The notes: generated by a model not told the origin, from the sequence alone. A stretch of 64,000 bases of DNA from Photorhabdus namnaonensis (GCF_001684335.1 NZ_LOIC01000077.1:1-64000); one strand, 5' to 3'; shown: positions 9,980 to 21,728, counted from the first letter of the stretch. Translations and numbers: made by a program.

Positions 9980-10108
9980 TATTTAGATACCTTATTAGTT
10001 TCAACTGGTAAGATAACTTTTGTTATCAAACATCCAAATGGTATATTAAAAGATAAATTTAGCAATTGTAGTTATTTGTTATCATCATATTTCTTTTAAT
10101 ATTGATAC

Positions 10109-10447
10109 CTAATTCATAAATATTTTGAATGTTAGTCCAAAAAGCAGTGCGCCGAATAACGTTGCGAGTACAATTTTCCTTGTTTTGTAAAAGATTAAGC
10201 AGATAGTCAGACAACCTATGAGGGTCGGAAATAGCTTTTGACTCTCTCTCATCACATCAGGTACACCCGATACGATGAGTAAAGAACAGATGGATGCAAT
10301 GCCAATACTGTCAAGAATAACGCTGGTTTTTCCACCTTTCCTGCCGGCAGATTGACGTGCTTTCCCAAATCGTAGCGGCAGATAGCGAAATGAAAAGTTA
10401 GCTAACCCAACAAATAGCCCAATGAGCAGAATCTTGCTGTCAATCAT
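10109..10447 (-). CDS. ygaH: L-valine exporter subunit YgaH (AzlD family)
   Basis: This small, very hydrophobic protein (112 residues, about four membrane segments) is the AzlD-type partner of YgaZ. Together they form the branched-chain amino-acid (L-valine) exporter of the inner membrane. Its start overlaps the ygaZ stop by 4 bases (ATGA), which couples translation. Length and position between ygaZ and emrR are as in E. coli. The motif RYLPLRFGKAR near residue 21 is typical of the family. Confidence 0.9.
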   Translation of the reverse strand: MIDSKILLIGLFVGLANFSFRYLPLRFGKARQSAGRKGGKTSVILDSIGIASICSLLIVSGVPDVMRESQKLFPTLIGCLTICLIFYKTRKIVLATLFGALLFGLTFKIFMN

Positions 10448-11211
10448 GATGTTTCCTTTTGTTCAGAAGAGTCATTGCAACTGTTTTGCGGTTGTAACAG
10501 TGCTGCGATACAGCCACCGACAATACCCGCCAGAATAGCAACTGGAATTGAGAAAAATGTAATTCCCAACAGTGCCCCGGTTAGCGCGGTTGCAACACAA
10601 TAACTATTTTGCTTTCTGCAAGAAGCAAGAAGAAAACTGAGAAACAGTGCTGGTAACATGAAAATCATGGCAGCTTCTACGGCAGGATAGGATTCCAAAT
10701 AACCGTTACCAAGAAATGCCCCGGCTGCGGTACCTACGACCCAGGCCAGCCAGGAACAGATCACAATAGCAACCATCCAGTTTTCACTCCAGCTCCGTTG
10801 GTTCTTAATAAGCTTTGCAGTAGCGGCTGCAAAAACTTCATCTGTCAGACCAAAAGCCCAGATAACGGTTTTTTTCTCCGTTAACTTATCTTTGATACGG
10901 TGCCTTAAAGATGGACCATAAAGAATATGGCGAACATCCATTGCCATGATTGTTAGGGCAGAGATCCATAGTGATGTACCTGCGCTTAATAAAGCTGTGA
11001 TGACAAATTGACTTGCACCGGCGTAGATGATGCATGAAAAGAAGATGGCTTCTATTGGGTTGAAGCCAAGTTTTACAGCATTGAGACCAAAAGCAAAGGC
11101 TACGGGAATGTAACCGATGACAATAGGTAAACTGTCTATTATTCCTTCAGTAAAAGAAGATTTTTTACTGGTTAAGGGGGATGATGTATCAGAAACAGGC
11201 ATAAAATCCAT
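10444..11211 (-). CDS. ygaZ: L-valine exporter subunit YgaZ (AzlC family)
   Basis: YgaZ is the larger, polytopic subunit of the L-valine exporter. The AzlC family motifs are present: SCIIYAGASQFV followed by MAMDVRHILYGPSLR and WAFGLTDEVFA. The 255 residues are slightly longer than E. coli YgaZ (245) because of the N-terminus. It overlaps ygaH by 4 bases. The E. coli order emrR-ygaH-ygaZ is kept. Confidence 0.93.
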   Translation of the reverse strand: MDFMPVSDTSSPLTSKKSSFTEGIIDSLPIVIGYIPVAFAFGLNAVKLGFNPIEAIFFSCIIYAGASQFVITALLSAGTSLWISALTIMAMDVRHILYGPSLRHRIKDKLTEKKTVIWAFGLTDEVFAAATAKLIKNQRSWSENWMVAIVICSWLAWVVGTAAGAFLGNGYLESYPAVEAAMIFMLPALFLSFLLASCRKQNSYCVATALTGALLGITFFSIPVAILAGIVGGCIAALLQPQNSCNDSSEQKETS

Positions 11212-11328
11212 CTGGTTATATAAATGTTATGTAACATTAACAAAAGGAAATCAAATAGAAAATATCATCCTTAATAAATGTTTCATAAATGTTTTTATTT
11301 AAGCGTTTTTATGTCATGGCTTGTTTTT

Positions 11329-12519
11329 TTACGACGTCTTTGGTTCGTACTTTTTGCCGAAAAACCAAACGATTAGGTTGATTGTACAGATAGCCATGCC
11401 AGCGGCTGCGACGCCATACCAACCTGAGTGTTTGTAAGCATAGCCTGAAACCAGAGAGCCAAAGGCTCCACCGATAAAATAGATGGTCATGTAAGCGGCA
11501 GTGAGTCGGTTTCTGGCTTCCGGCATAATGCGGTATATCGTGCTTTGATTCGTAACGTGAACGCCTTGAATTGCGATATCAAGAAGCAAAATACCTATCA
11601 TAAAGCCAATTAATGATTCTTTGGCTAAGCCGATCGGTATCCATGAAAGTAGTAATAGCACCAGAGAAATGGTGGTGGTCAGAGAGCCTTTTCCTTTATC
11701 AACGAGTTGCCCAGTTTTGGTTGCCATCAGTGCTCCGGCGGCACCGACTAACCCAAATAAGCCGATTACGCCTTCGGAATAGTTAAAAGGAGGTGCTGAG
11801 AGCAGGAATGCCATTGATGTCCATAGCATGCTGAAATTGGCAAATGTCAGTGCCCCCAGTATAGAGCGTACTCTTAGAAGAGGGGTCGTAGTAACGAATT
11901 TTGCAATAGAGCGTAGTAATTGGAAATAATTGAGATCAGTTACTTGTTTATAACGGGGCAGGTAGCGCCATAATGTTAAAGAAAGGATCACCAATAAGAC
12001 GCTGGCAACCCAAAAAACGGTTCGCCAGCCACCAAGAGTCGTCATTGTTCCTGATATGGTTCTTGCCAGTAATATTCCAAGCAGTAAACCGCTCATAATC
12101 GTACCGACAGCTTTCCCGCGCTGGTGGGGGAGGGCAAGTGTTGCGGCCAGAGGAACCAGTACTTGGGCGACTACCGAAAATAAGCCCGTCAGTGCCGTTC
12201 CTAATAGCATTTGCCAGATGTTCTGCGATGTAGCGGTAATTAATAATCCAACGGCGGCTAATATTGTCATGGAGACAATCAGGCCACGTCGCTCAAACAT
12301 ATCACCTAGTGGCACAAGGAATATCAAGCCGACGGCATAGCTCAATTGAGCTGTGGTCACAATAAATCCCGCTTCATTGGCGGTCAGATTAAATTGTAGT
12401 GCGATAGTATCGAGCAGCGGTTGCGCATAGTAGTTGCTGGCGACAACCAGACCTGTGGCAATTGCTATCAGAGCTACTAAAGCAGGGCTTAATGATGTAC
12501 GGGAAATATTTTCTTCCAT
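11329..12519 (-). CDS. ygaY: MFS transporter, YgaY-like, apparently intact
   Basis: A 396-residue, 12-TM major-facilitator protein. It has the TM1 segment ASNYYAQPLLDTIA, a motif A loop (GDMFERRG, about 73-80) and its weaker copy (ATKTGQLVDKGKG) in the second half. It sits between ygaZ and proX, where E. coli has ygaY, a disrupted gene in K-12; here the frame is whole. The substrate cannot be read from sequence; YgaY relatives belong to drug/sugar-efflux-like MFS groups. The symbol rests mainly on position. Confidence 0.75.
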   Translation of the reverse strand: MEENISRTSLSPALVALIAIATGLVVASNYYAQPLLDTIALQFNLTANEAGFIVTTAQLSYAVGLIFLVPLGDMFERRGLIVSMTILAAVGLLITATSQNIWQMLLGTALTGLFSVVAQVLVPLAATLALPHQRGKAVGTIMSGLLLGILLARTISGTMTTLGGWRTVFWVASVLLVILSLTLWRYLPRYKQVTDLNYFQLLRSIAKFVTTTPLLRVRSILGALTFANFSMLWTSMAFLLSAPPFNYSEGVIGLFGLVGAAGALMATKTGQLVDKGKGSLTTTISLVLLLLSWIPIGLAKESLIGFMIGILLLDIAIQGVHVTNQSTIYRIMPEARNRLTAAYMTIYFIGGAFGSLVSGYAYKHSGWYGVAAAGMAICTINLIVWFFGKKYEPKTS

Positions 12520-12733
12520 AGATAGGTTTTCTTATATTTAAACAGCAGGTTAAGTGAGGGAGATAGATATTTAATTTATTAAAAACAGTAAGTAGTCACG
12601 TGATAAATTTTTCACATTGTAATGATTTTTTATTATCAGATTCAATGTTAAAACAGAAGGAATCGAGGGGTTAAACTTAAAAACACTAATTGAGTCGATA
12701 AGTTTGGTATAAAAGAAAATGAAAGTGAAAAAT

Positions 12734-12759
12734 AGTGAATTGGTATAGACCAATTCACT
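12734..12759 (-). terminator. Terminator of the proVWX operon
   Basis: An 11-bp perfect stem (AGTGAATTGGT at 12734-12744 with ACCAATTCACT at 12749-12759) has a 4-base loop. On the minus strand it is followed by ATTTTTC. It lies 16 bases beyond the proX stop. Confidence 0.85.
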
Positions 12760-12774
12760 GTGATATCCAGAATG

Positions 12775-13773
12775 TTAATTATTTTTGGCAGCCTTGGCGG
12801 CGGTTTCGATCCAACCATCAAACAATTTCTGATGAGCTTTAATCCAACCATTGGCGTGGCGTTCAATCTCCGTTTGTGATGCTTCACCATTATGCATCCG
12901 CAAATTTTGGGCGTTGATATCAGCGAGGGGCATTTTCATGATAGAAAATAGTTTGGCGGCGGACGGGTTGACTTCTGCCCACTTTTTATTGGCGGCAATG
13001 TGCATAATACTTGGCGGGAAACCATAGTTAGCACCATTTGGCAGTTTCGTATCTATTCTTTCATCGTTAGGCATAGCGGAGAAAGGAACTTGCAGCCAGA
13101 CAACATCTTTGCCCGGTTTCAGCACATCACTGACCCAATAAGGTGTCCATGTGTAATATAAGATGGGTTTGCCTTCTTTATAGCGGGTAATAGTATCTGC
13201 CATCATAGCTGCATAGTTCCCTTGATTATGTTCAACGCTATTGTTTAAACCATAAGCTTTAAGATGATGGTTAATGGCGATTTCACAGCCCCAACCGGGA
13301 TTACAGCCAGTCAAATCGGCTTTTCCATTACCGTTAGTATCGAATAATTTGGCTATTTTCGGATCTTTCAGTTGGGCAATATTCGTGATGTTGTATTTTT
13401 TCGCTGTTTTTTTGTCGATTAAGTACCCCTGAGCGGCATTTTCTACATAGTTGCCAACACGGTAGAATTTTGCATTACCACCTGTTGCCTGATATTGAGT
13501 GTTATGCAATGGTTCCCAACTCACGGTCATAAAGGTTGCGTCACCGGAAGCGATAGAGGAATAAGCGACGTTGTAGTCTACTTCTTTGATGGGTTTGACA
13601 TCATAGCCAAGTTTTTCCAATGCTTTACTGACGATCAACGTCTGGAATGTTTCTTCGCTAAGGGTGCTTTGTACGGGTTGTACGCTGATACCTTTACCTG
13701 GTAGTTCGACAGCGAATAATTGAGAGCTTATCAGTGATGACAGGGATATCGCCCAGATAACTATTTTGCGCAT
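12775..13773 (-). CDS. proX: Glycine betaine/proline-betaine binding protein ProX
   Basis: ProX is the periplasmic substrate-binding protein of the osmoprotectant ABC importer ProU. From the ATG at 13773, chosen because AGGAGG precedes it, there are 332 residues with a Sec signal peptide (about 1-21, ending near QLFA). The family pattern GCNPGWGCE (disulfide loop) and several Trp residues for the aromatic betaine cage ([15 protein letters not shown]) are present. It is the last gene of proVWX, 69 bp after proW. Confidence 0.96.
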   Translation of the reverse strand: MRKIVIWAISLSSLISSQLFAVELPGKGISVQPVQSTLSEETFQTLIVSKALEKLGYDVKPIKEVDYNVAYSSIASGDATFMTVSWEPLHNTQYQATGGNAKFYRVGNYVENAAQGYLIDKKTAKKYNITNIAQLKDPKIAKLFDTNGNGKADLTGCNPGWGCEIAINHHLKAYGLNNSVEHNQGNYAAMMADTITRYKEGKPILYYTWTPYWVSDVLKPGKDVVWLQVPFSAMPNDERIDTKLPNGANYGFPPSIMHIAANKKWAEVNPSAAKLFSIMKMPLADINAQNLRMHNGEASQTEIERHANGWIKAHQKLFDGWIETAAKAAKNN

Positions 13774-13842
13774 GGTTTTTCCTCCTGTTGCAGTCATCAT
13801 GTATTTACCAAACTCTTGTGGTTTGATCGGTGTTTTTGAAGG

Positions 13843-14928
13843 TTATGCTTTTTGGCTGAATAAACGAGTAATTAACCCAATTGGCCCAGTGGCATACCAG
13901 CGATTTACTCCTTTCGTTCGGTTATCGCGGCCAAGAGACTGTGTTAGGCGGTCAAGGAGAATCGCCAGAATAACAATCCCGACGCCGCCTACTGCGGCAA
14001 GTCCCATATCGAGACGGCCAATACCTCGCAAAACCATTTGGCCTAAACCGCCAACTGCAATCATTGATGCAATAACAACCATTGATAGGGCCAGCATCAG
14101 GGTTTGGTTGACACCGGCCATAATGGTTGGCATAGCCAGTGGTAATTGAACTTTAAACAGCATCTGGCGAGGGCTGGCGCCAAAAGATTCGGCTGCTTCT
14201 ATCAGATCTGTCGGAACTTGTTTGATGCCTAAAATTGTCAGACGGACAATCGGGGGTAGAGCAAAGATAATGGTAACGATAACTCCAGGCACGTTACCGA
14301 TGCCAAACAGCATGACAATTGGAACCAGATAGACGAATGCCGGTGTGGTTTGCATAGCATCAAGCAGAGGTTGAATGATTTTTGCAGCTCTTTTGCTGTG
14401 TGCCAGCCATATACCGAGTGGTAAGCCAACGATAGTGCAGAACAACAGAGATGTCAGAGCTAGTGATAGCGTAACCATCGCTTCAGACCATGCGCCTATT
14501 GCACCAATAATTACCAGAGAAATCAGCGCGGTAATACCCATGCTAATGCCTGATAACTGCCAGGCAATCAAGGCGAAAAATAGGATGGCAATAGGCGCTG
14601 GTATTGAAGTCAGACATTGTTCAAAGCCACTGAGAACAAAATCAATGGGGATGCGTATCCCCTGAAATGCAGGACGAAAATTTAGCACAATCCAATCAAT
14701 GGCATGAGTTACCCATGAATCTAAGGGGATAAGTGGGTGCTGGAATGGGTCCATGATATTGAAATGTTCAGGCTGTACCGTAGTTGTGGGAGCATCCAGC
14801 CAGTCAGAACCTGTTGCATTGTCAGCACTGGTTCCGTTGTTCCAGGGATCTGTATTATCCACATTAGAGGAAGGGGCATCTTGTGTATTCTGTCCAGGCT
14901 GAGTTTGATGTTCGTTTTGATTACTCAT
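13843..14928 (-). CDS. proW: Glycine betaine/proline-betaine permease ProW
   Basis: ProW is the membrane-spanning subunit of ProU. A long polar N-terminal tail rich in Gln, Asn, Thr and Asp (about 1-75) precedes the hydrophobic permease domain, as in E. coli ProW. The ABC-permease EAA loop is visible near [17 protein letters not shown]. The start overlaps the proV stop by 8 bases, so the genes are translationally coupled. Its 361 residues compare with 354 in E. coli. Confidence 0.95.
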   Translation of the reverse strand: MSNQNEHQTQPGQNTQDAPSSNVDNTDPWNNGTSADNATGSDWLDAPTTTVQPEHFNIMDPFQHPLIPLDSWVTHAIDWIVLNFRPAFQGIRIPIDFVLSGFEQCLTSIPAPIAILFFALIAWQLSGISMGITALISLVIIGAIGAWSEAMVTLSLALTSLLFCTIVGLPLGIWLAHSKRAAKIIQPLLDAMQTTPAFVYLVPIVMLFGIGNVPGVIVTIIFALPPIVRLTILGIKQVPTDLIEAAESFGASPRQMLFKVQLPLAMPTIMAGVNQTLMLALSMVVIASMIAVGGLGQMVLRGIGRLDMGLAAVGGVGIVILAILLDRLTQSLGRDNRTKGVNRWYATGPIGLITRLFSQKA

Positions 14929-16120
14929 TTGGTGTCTCCTTATCTAATGCCTGCAACAGCATCCCTTTGGAAATAACGCCGATGTATTTGTCGTTATTTC
15001 CAACAACCGGAACCGCACAAGGTGATTGTGCTACAACAGCAATCAGCTCATTGAGGGGCATATCTGCGGCAACGGCGGTCGGTTCCGCTAATATGGCGTG
15101 TTCGATAAGTTTTTTTTCCCGTAATGCTTTTTCCAATGAATTTGTGGAAACTATACCGGCGAATTTTTGTCCATGTTCGATCAAGTAACCATAGTTTCTG
15201 TTTTCGTCATCGAGGACTTTCAATGCAGAAAGAGGACCAAAACCGGGTGCAATATGAAGCAGAGAGTCTGGACGGCGGCGGGCAATGTCTTTAGCACTAA
15301 ATACATGGCTGATATCTACGCCACGAAAGAAAGTTTTCACATAGTCATTTGCTGGATTATTCAGGATTTCATCAGGCGTGCCGACTTGTACAACAACACC
15401 GTCTTGCATAATGGCAATCCGATCGCCGATGCGCATTGCTTCATCTAAATCGTGAGAAATAAAGACGATAGTCCGTGGCTGATTGCCTTGCAGACTTAAC
15501 AGTTCATCTTGCATTTCTGTACGAATTAATGGGTCGAGGGCAGAAAACGCTTCATCCATTAGCAAAATATCTGGGTTATTAGCTAATGCTCTGGCAAGCC
15601 CGACACGTTGGCGCATTCCGCCTGATAGCTCATCTGGATAGGATTGCGCATAATTTTCCAGGTTTACCTGTTTCAGTGCATCCAATGCTTTTTTATCGCG
15701 CTCTTGTTTGGCGATCCCGGCAAGTTCCATACCAAAGGCGCTGTTTTCCAGTACGTTTAGATGTGGCATCAGTGCAAATGATTGGAAAACCATACTGATT
15801 TTGTTACGGCGAATTTCTCTTAATGCTGTTTCTGGAATCTCAGAAATATCTTCACCGTCAATTAGTACCTGGCCGCGAGTCGGTTTTATCAGACGATTGA
15901 GAAGGCGTACCATTGTGGATTTGCCGGAGCCTGATAATCCCATGATGACAAATATTTCTCCTTCTTCAATGGCCAGATTGGCATTTTGTATGCCGACAGT
16001 CATACCTGTCTTTTCAAATATCTGATCTTTGCTTAAGCCTGAATTCAATAATTTGAAAGCATATTCTGGATGATCGCCAAATATCTTATAGAGGTTTTTA
16101 ACTTCAAGTTTAATTGCCAT
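14921..16120 (-). CDS. proV: Glycine betaine/proline-betaine ABC ATPase ProV
   Basis: ProV powers the ProU importer. Walker A is GLSGSGKST (about 60), the signature [14 protein letters not shown], Walker [13 protein letters not shown] and the switch His lies in [10 protein letters not shown]. The C-terminal part (about 280-395) is a CBS-domain pair, which in this family senses ionic strength. The 399 residues match E. coli (400). It is the first gene of the operon; the long AT-rich upstream region fits osmotic control with H-NS as known for proU, but I cannot place a promoter with confidence. Confidence 0.96.
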   Translation of the reverse strand: MAIKLEVKNLYKIFGDHPEYAFKLLNSGLSKDQIFEKTGMTVGIQNANLAIEEGEIFVIMGLSGSGKSTMVRLLNRLIKPTRGQVLIDGEDISEIPETALREIRRNKISMVFQSFALMPHLNVLENSAFGMELAGIAKQERDKKALDALKQVNLENYAQSYPDELSGGMRQRVGLARALANNPDILLMDEAFSALDPLIRTEMQDELLSLQGNQPRTIVFISHDLDEAMRIGDRIAIMQDGVVVQVGTPDEILNNPANDYVKTFFRGVDISHVFSAKDIARRRPDSLLHIAPGFGPLSALKVLDDENRNYGYLIEHGQKFAGIVSTNSLEKALREKKLIEHAILAEPTAVAADMPLNELIAVVAQSPCAVPVVGNNDKYIGVISKGMLLQALDKETPNE

Positions 16121-16582
16121 GAAATAGTTACTTCCCTTTCGATGGTTATGTAATGGTGTTATGCATTATTCATCTCTGCATGATTCTTTGAATATATATA
16201 CCCTAACATACTGAGAGAGCCTGACAACCCTATGTTAATAATAATTAATGTAAAAAATAGTAATATTAAATGACTTAAATTAGATGTATTTGTCGTAATT
16301 TCATTGTTATTGGCAAATTATTTCGTATAAATCAATGTGGTTATTAAAAGGATAAATATCATCTATGCTGTTGTTATTAATATGTTTTTTCATCTAGTTG
16401 CCAAATAAATTATTTACCATGTTGTAAATGGAATCGATTATTAGTTTATGATGTTGATTATATCTAATTGTGATGAAATTTAATTTGGAATTAATTAGTT
16501 ACATTAATGTTTCTTGTTGTTTAGGATGATAATAAGAGGCGGGGATGGTAAAAAATATCTGTAGAGATGGTAACAGTTATGA
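16121..16582. promoter_or_regulatory. AT-rich proU upstream region, no gene
   Basis: About 460 bp of AT-rich DNA lie between the proV start and the nrdF terminator. No frame looks coding. By analogy with enteric proU this should hold the osmotically controlled promoter and H-NS-bound AT-rich tracts; the exact promoter cannot be assigned by eye. Confidence 0.4.
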
Positions 16583-16583
16583 A

Positions 16584-16620
16584 AAAACGCCATAAAAATA
16601 TAAGGATTTTATGGCGTTTT
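16584..16620. terminator. Terminator downstream of nrdHIEF
   Basis: A 14-bp perfect inverted repeat (AAAACGCCATAAAA at 16584-16597, TTTTATGGCGTTTT at 16607-16620) with a 9-base loop ends in T-runs on both strands. It lies about 95 bases after the nrdF stop and would end the nrd transcript. Confidence 0.85.
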
Positions 16621-16714
16621 ATCGTTTAAAAAAGAGGCTCAATAATCTGGCCATTAAAATATTAGAGTATTATAGTTATTTTGAATTATCCTATGTAAAA
16701 TCAAACCATTCTCT

Positions 16715-17689
<975 letters not shown>

Positions 17690-17694
17690 TCATT

Positions 17695-19824
17695 TTACAG
17701 TGAGCATGAAACACAATCTTGTACTTCCGTGCCTTCCAGAGCAGTTTGTTTCAGACGGATGTAATAAAGTGTTTTAATTCCTTTACGCCAGGCATAAATT
17801 TGGGCTTTGTTAATATCACGGGTAGTGGTATCGTCTTTGAAAAAGAGTGTCAGTGATAATCCTTGGTCGACGTGTTGAGTAGCTATAGCATAAGTATCAA
17901 TAATCTTTTTCGGTCCTATTTCGTAAGCATTTTGGTAATATTCAAGATTATTATTCGTCATAAATGGCGCTGGATAATATACTCGTCCTGTTTTACCATC
18001 TTTACGAATCTCAATACGGGATACAATCGGGTGAATGCTTGAGGTTGAATTGTTGATATATGAAATAGAACCGGTAGGAGCAATAGCTTGGAGATTTTGA
18101 TTGTAGATACCGTGAGTCATAATTGAGGCTTTTAATGTAAGCCAGTCTTGTTGATTAGGAATGGTTATTCCTGCTTGTTCAAACAATTGAGAGACTTTTT
18201 TTGTCTGAGGTTGCCATGTGTTTTCTGTATATTTATTGAAAAATTCACCACTGGCATAACGAGAATCTTTAAAACCTTTAAAGTAGCTATTGCGTTCAAT
18301 GGCGATCTGATTGGAAGTACGCAGAGCGTGGTAAGTGACAATATAGAAATAGATATTGGTGAAATCTATTCCCTCTTCAGAACCATAATGAATTTTTTCT
18401 CTTGCCAAATAGCCGTGAAGATTCATTTGACCCAAACCAATAGCATGAGAATCCTGATTTCCTTTTTCAATAGAAGGAACTGAACGGATATGGCTCATAT
18501 CTGATACCGCGGTTAAAGCGCGGACAGCCGTTTCAATAGAGAGGGCAAAATCAGGTGAATCCATTGTATTAGCTATATTCATTGATCCCAGATTACAACT
18601 AATATCTTTGCCAATATGGCGGTAACTTAGATCATCTTCATATTCGCTGGCACTGTTAACCTGTAAAATTTCGGAACATAAATTACTCATATTAATCCGA
18701 CCTTTAATTGGGTTAGCATCATTCACAGTGTCTTCATACATAATATAGGGATAGCCAGATTCGAATTGGATCTCAGCTAATGTCATGAAAAATTCACGGG
18801 CATTGATTTTTGATTTCCGAATTTGTTGGTTATTCACCATTTCAGCATATTTTTCTGTAATGCTAATTTCGGACATTGGCACGCCATAAACCCGTTGAAT
18901 ATCATAAGGTGAGAATAGGTACATATCTTCATTATGTTTAGCCAGCTCAAAAGTGATATCAGGAATAACGACGCCAATAGAGAGTGTTTTTATACGAATT
19001 TTTTCGTCGACGTTTTCCCGTTTTGTATCCAGAAAACGGAGAATATCGGGGTGATGAGCATGGAGATAAACAGCGCCCGCACCCTGGCGTGCACCGAGTT
19101 GATTGGCGTATGAAAACGCGTCTTCCAGCATTTTCATCACTGGGATAACACCTGATGATTGGTTTTCAATCATTTTTATCGGGGCGCCCGTTTCCCGTAA
19201 GTTACTGAGTAAGCATGCGACACCACCGCCACGTTTTGAAAGCTGTAGTGCTGAATTAACAGAACGCCCGATGGATTCCATATTGTCTTCAATGCGCAAC
19301 AGGAAACAGGAAACCAATTCTCCTCGCTGTTTCTTACCGCAATTAAGAAAAGTTGGCGTTGCTGGTTGAAAACGGCCGCTGATCATCTCATCCACCAGAC
19401 GACAAGCCAGCAGCTGATCGCCTTGGGCCAAGGTCAGTGCGACCATGCATACCCGATCTTCATAGCGTTCCAGATAACGTTTATTATCGAAGGTTTTCAG
19501 AGTATAGCCGGTGTAATATTTGAATGCGCCCAGAAAGGTTTGAAAGCGGAATTTTTTGCTATAGGCTTGCTGAAAGAGCTTTTTAATAAAAGCAAAATCG
19601 TATTGTTCCAGCACGTTTGTTTCGTAATATCCCTCTTGTTGGAGGAAATCCAGCTTCTCTTTTAAGCTATCAAAAAATAGTGTGTTTGGATTTACATGCT
19701 GGCGAAAATAGTAATGAGTAGCCAGTTTGTCTTTATCAAATTGAATCTTTCCTTCACTATCGTACAGATTGAGCAAGGCATTTAAAGCATGATAATCCTG
19801 TTGTGCATTAATTTGAAAAGTCAT
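17695..19824 (-). CDS. nrdE: Class Ib ribonucleotide reductase alpha subunit NrdE
   Basis: NrdE is the catalytic subunit reducing ribonucleoside diphosphates. The 709-residue sequence shows [18 protein letters not shown] (active-site Cys), [21 protein letters not shown], the N-x-C-x-E catalytic set in [19 protein letters not shown], and the C-terminal redox pair CVSC that NrdH reduces. The short N-terminus lacks the full ATP-cone of NrdA, as expected for class Ib. nrdI ends 13 bases upstream. Confidence 0.97.
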   Translation of the reverse strand: MTFQINAQQDYHALNALLNLYDSEGKIQFDKDKLATHYYFRQHVNPNTLFFDSLKEKLDFLQQEGYYETNVLEQYDFAFIKKLFQQAYSKKFRFQTFLGAFKYYTGYTLKTFDNKRYLERYEDRVCMVALTLAQGDQLLACRLVDEMISGRFQPATPTFLNCGKKQRGELVSCFLLRIEDNMESIGRSVNSALQLSKRGGGVACLLSNLRETGAPIKMIENQSSGVIPVMKMLEDAFSYANQLGARQGAGAVYLHAHHPDILRFLDTKRENVDEKIRIKTLSIGVVIPDITFELAKHNEDMYLFSPYDIQRVYGVPMSEISITEKYAEMVNNQQIRKSKINAREFFMTLAEIQFESGYPYIMYEDTVNDANPIKGRINMSNLCSEILQVNSASEYEDDLSYRHIGKDISCNLGSMNIANTMDSPDFALSIETAVRALTAVSDMSHIRSVPSIEKGNQDSHAIGLGQMNLHGYLAREKIHYGSEEGIDFTNIYFYIVTYHALRTSNQIAIERNSYFKGFKDSRYASGEFFNKYTENTWQPQTKKVSQLFEQAGITIPNQQDWLTLKASIMTHGIYNQNLQAIAPTGSISYINNSTSSIHPIVSRIEIRKDGKTGRVYYPAPFMTNNNLEYYQNAYEIGPKKIIDTYAIATQHVDQGLSLTLFFKDDTTTRDINKAQIYAWRKGIKTLYYIRLKQTALEGTEVQDCVSCSL

Positions 19825-19837
19825 AATTACCTATTCT

Positions 19838-20248
19838 CTAATGAATCAGTTGCCAGAATCTTTGAATACCTTGGCGTACCCGTTGTACATCTTCTTCAGT
19901 ACCCAACAGCTCAAAACGGTATAGGAGGGGGATTTGACATTTCTCTGAAATTATCCGTCCAGCGATGCCGTAAGCTTCGCCAAAGTTTGTATTCCCGGCC
20001 GCGATGATTCCCCGGATTAGTGCCCGGTTTTCGGCGATATTTAGAAATCGAATCACTTGTGGTGGAACGGCGCCTTTAGCACTACCACCGCCATAACTGG
20101 GTGTCAGTAAAATGTAAGGAGAAGTTACATTTAATGGGTTACCCGCTTGATTGATCGGAATACGGAAGGCTGGTATTTCCAGTTTCTGAACAAATCTATG
20201 GCTATTACCGGACGAACTGGAGAAATAGATCAGCGGATTTATATTCAT
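19838..20248 (-). CDS. nrdI: Flavodoxin-like protein NrdI
   Basis: NrdI is a small FMN flavoprotein that supplies the oxidant needed to assemble the Mn(III)2-tyrosyl radical in NrdF. The phosphate-binding loop [12 protein letters not shown] is at the N-terminus and flavin-loop segments TPSYGGG and [12 protein letters not shown] follow. It has 136 residues, as in E. coli. It sits between nrdH and nrdE with short gaps, consistent with one operon. Confidence 0.95.
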   Translation of the reverse strand: MNINPLIYFSSSSGNSHRFVQKLEIPAFRIPINQAGNPLNVTSPYILLTPSYGGGSAKGAVPPQVIRFLNIAENRALIRGIIAAGNTNFGEAYGIAGRIISEKCQIPLLYRFELLGTEEDVQRVRQGIQRFWQLIH

Positions 20249-20255
20249 AATAAAC

Positions 20256-20486
20256 CTACAAATTTTCAGTTAATGCGTTGATTTTATCTGGACGAAATCC
20301 TGACCAATGCTGTGTGTCCGTGACAACCACAGGAACTTGCTGATAGCCCATAGCACGGATAGTCGCTAGAGCCTGCGGGTTTTCGGTCAAATCGACAATC
20401 TGATAAGGAATGTTTCTTCGGTTTAGCGCTTGATAGGTTGCGTTGCATTGTACGCAGTCCGGTTTGCTATAAATGGTAATGCTCAT
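20256..20486 (-). CDS. nrdH: Glutaredoxin-like protein NrdH
   Basis: NrdH is a glutaredoxin-sized, thioredoxin-like electron donor for NrdEF. The active site CVQC is at residues 11-14 and the family ends typically with WSGFRPDKI. The start at 20486 ([11 protein letters not shown]) is chosen over an in-frame ATG 17 codons upstream because AAAGGAG precedes it. It is the first gene of nrdHIEF, downstream of two NrdR boxes. Confidence 0.95.
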   Translation of the reverse strand: MSITIYSKPDCVQCNATYQALNRRNIPYQIVDLTENPQALATIRAMGYQQVPVVVTDTQHWSGFRPDKINALTENL

Positions 20487-20572
20487 TAACGACTCCTTTG
20501 TCAGTTTGTGGGCATGCAATGGCAAAATTTGGTTCATGAGTAATAATTTTACTAAAGGCCATAACTTGAACT

Positions 20573-20588
20573 ATACTATATATAGCGA
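20573..20588. promoter_or_regulatory. NrdR box 1 of nrdHIEF
   Basis: ATACTATATATAGCGA is a near-palindrome with the CTATATATAG core of NrdR boxes. It lies upstream of nrdH, and its partner at 20604-20619 is exactly 31 bp away (three helical turns), the layout known for NrdR-repressed nrd operons. Confidence 0.88.
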
Positions 20589-20603
20589 AATTTTATTTCA
20601 ACC

Positions 20604-20619
20604 ATACTATATATGGTGT
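20604..20619. promoter_or_regulatory. NrdR box 2 of nrdHIEF
   Basis: ATACTATATATGGTGT repeats the box-1 core and completes the two-site arrangement, start to start 31 bp. NrdR is the ATP/dATP-sensing repressor of ribonucleotide reductase genes. Confidence 0.88.
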
Positions 20620-20633
20620 TAATTTTACATCGA

Positions 20634-20650
20634 GTGATTATCATTAAAAT
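20634..20650. promoter_or_regulatory. Possible Fur box upstream of nrdHIEF
   Basis: TGATTATCATTA within this segment resembles half of the 19-bp Fur consensus (about 12 of 19 overall). Enteric nrdHIEF is known to be Fur-repressed, which makes this plausible, but the match is partial. Confidence 0.35.
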
Positions 20651-20817
20651 TACAATGTGGGTTATTCTCTGTTTGTTGGCAGGATTTTCGCCTTTAGACA
20701 AGTTTAAGTTTTCTAGTCGGTGGTAAGGGAGCAACTGAATTCATCATTGCAATTTGTCGAAAAGACGATTTACTCTAATCCCTATAATGATTGATATTTT
20801 TTTCAATGGAGGTGGTT

Positions 20818-21279
20818 ATGTATCATCACTATTTTGATACACCCAAAGGATTTCCTAAACCGTATATTCATATCACTGCGGATGATAAGGGGGTGACCAG
20901 TCTATATTTTGTTGATGAAAAAACAGCGCCCGAAGTAAAAAATGATATTACTAAGCAGTGCGTGAAAGAGTTACGGGGATATTTTGCGGGTAAGCGTACT
21001 GAGTTTTCTGTTCCACTCAACCCGGCAGGAACTGAATTCCAGCAGCGTGTATGGTTACAGCTATGTAAGATCCCATTTGGAGAAGTGTGGAGTTATAAGC
21101 AACTTTCATTAGCATTAGGTTCAGTTAATTATTGCCGCGCGGTAGGAATGGCTAATTCTCGTAATCCGATCTCATTAATTGTGCCTTGCCATCGTGTTAT
21201 TGGACATGATGGTAAATTGGTGGGATATACCGGAGGCTTGAATATTAAAAGCTGGCTATTGGAACATGAAAAAACCTAG
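20818..21279 (+). CDS. ogt: Methylated-DNA--protein-cysteine methyltransferase
   Basis: A 153-residue suicide repair protein that takes the methyl group from O6-methylguanine or O4-methylthymine onto its active cysteine. The acceptor motif PCHRVIG is present near residue 126, preceded by the DNA-binding HTH part (FGEVWSYKQLSLALG, with YCRAVGMANSRNP as Arg-finger region). The start at 20818 is chosen because GGAGGTGG directly precedes it. The short N-terminal domain fits Ogt rather than Ada. It is a single gene between nrdH and cspE, not in the E. coli order. Confidence 0.9.
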   Translation: MYHHYFDTPKGFPKPYIHITADDKGVTSLYFVDEKTAPEVKNDITKQCVKELRGYFAGKRTEFSVPLNPAGTEFQQRVWLQLCKIPFGEVWSYKQLSLALGSVNYCRAVGMANSRNPISLIVPCHRVIGHDGKLVGYTGGLNIKSWLLEHEKT

Positions 21280-21500
21280 TCATTTGTTTGTTAGGTAAAT
21301 TGTGTGATAAAAGACCAGGGAGGGTTATAGATATTTATATATATGTGTATTATTTAGTGGTAAAACTAAATTAAAGATAACATCTGTCGTATTTTATTAT
21401 GCTTTTCGTGATCTTGGTTGTAGACAATGAACCAACTTATTTGCTGTACTGTATGCGACACAGATTTTGTGTCTTAATTTTCACGTTAAAGGTAAGTTTG

Positions 21501-21710
21501 ATGTCAAAAATTAAAGGTAACGTTAAGTGGTTTAATGAATCTAAAGGATTCGGGTTTATCACTCCAGAAGATGGTAGCAAAGACGTATTTGTGCATTTCT
21601 CTGCTATTCAGAGTAACGGATTTAAAACTTTGGCAGAAGGTCAAAAAGTAGAGTTTGAAATCACTGACGGCGCTAAAGGTCCATCTGCTGTAAACGTTGT
21701 CGCTATCTGA
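21501..21710 (+). CDS. cspE: Cold-shock-family RNA chaperone CspE
   Basis: A 69-residue OB-fold protein nearly identical to E. coli CspE. It binds single-stranded RNA/DNA through RNP1 (KGFGFI) and RNP2 (VFVHF), melts RNA hairpins and antiterminates. The start [11 protein letters not shown] at 21501 is preferred over an upstream ATG at 21399 because GGTAAG precedes it and the size matches the family. It faces crcB, as in E. coli, with a shared terminator between them. Confidence 0.96.
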   Translation: MSKIKGNVKWFNESKGFGFITPEDGSKDVFVHFSAIQSNGFKTLAEGQKVEFEITDGAKGPSAVNVVAI

Positions 21711-21728
21711 TTTTAACTCCGTATTTCG

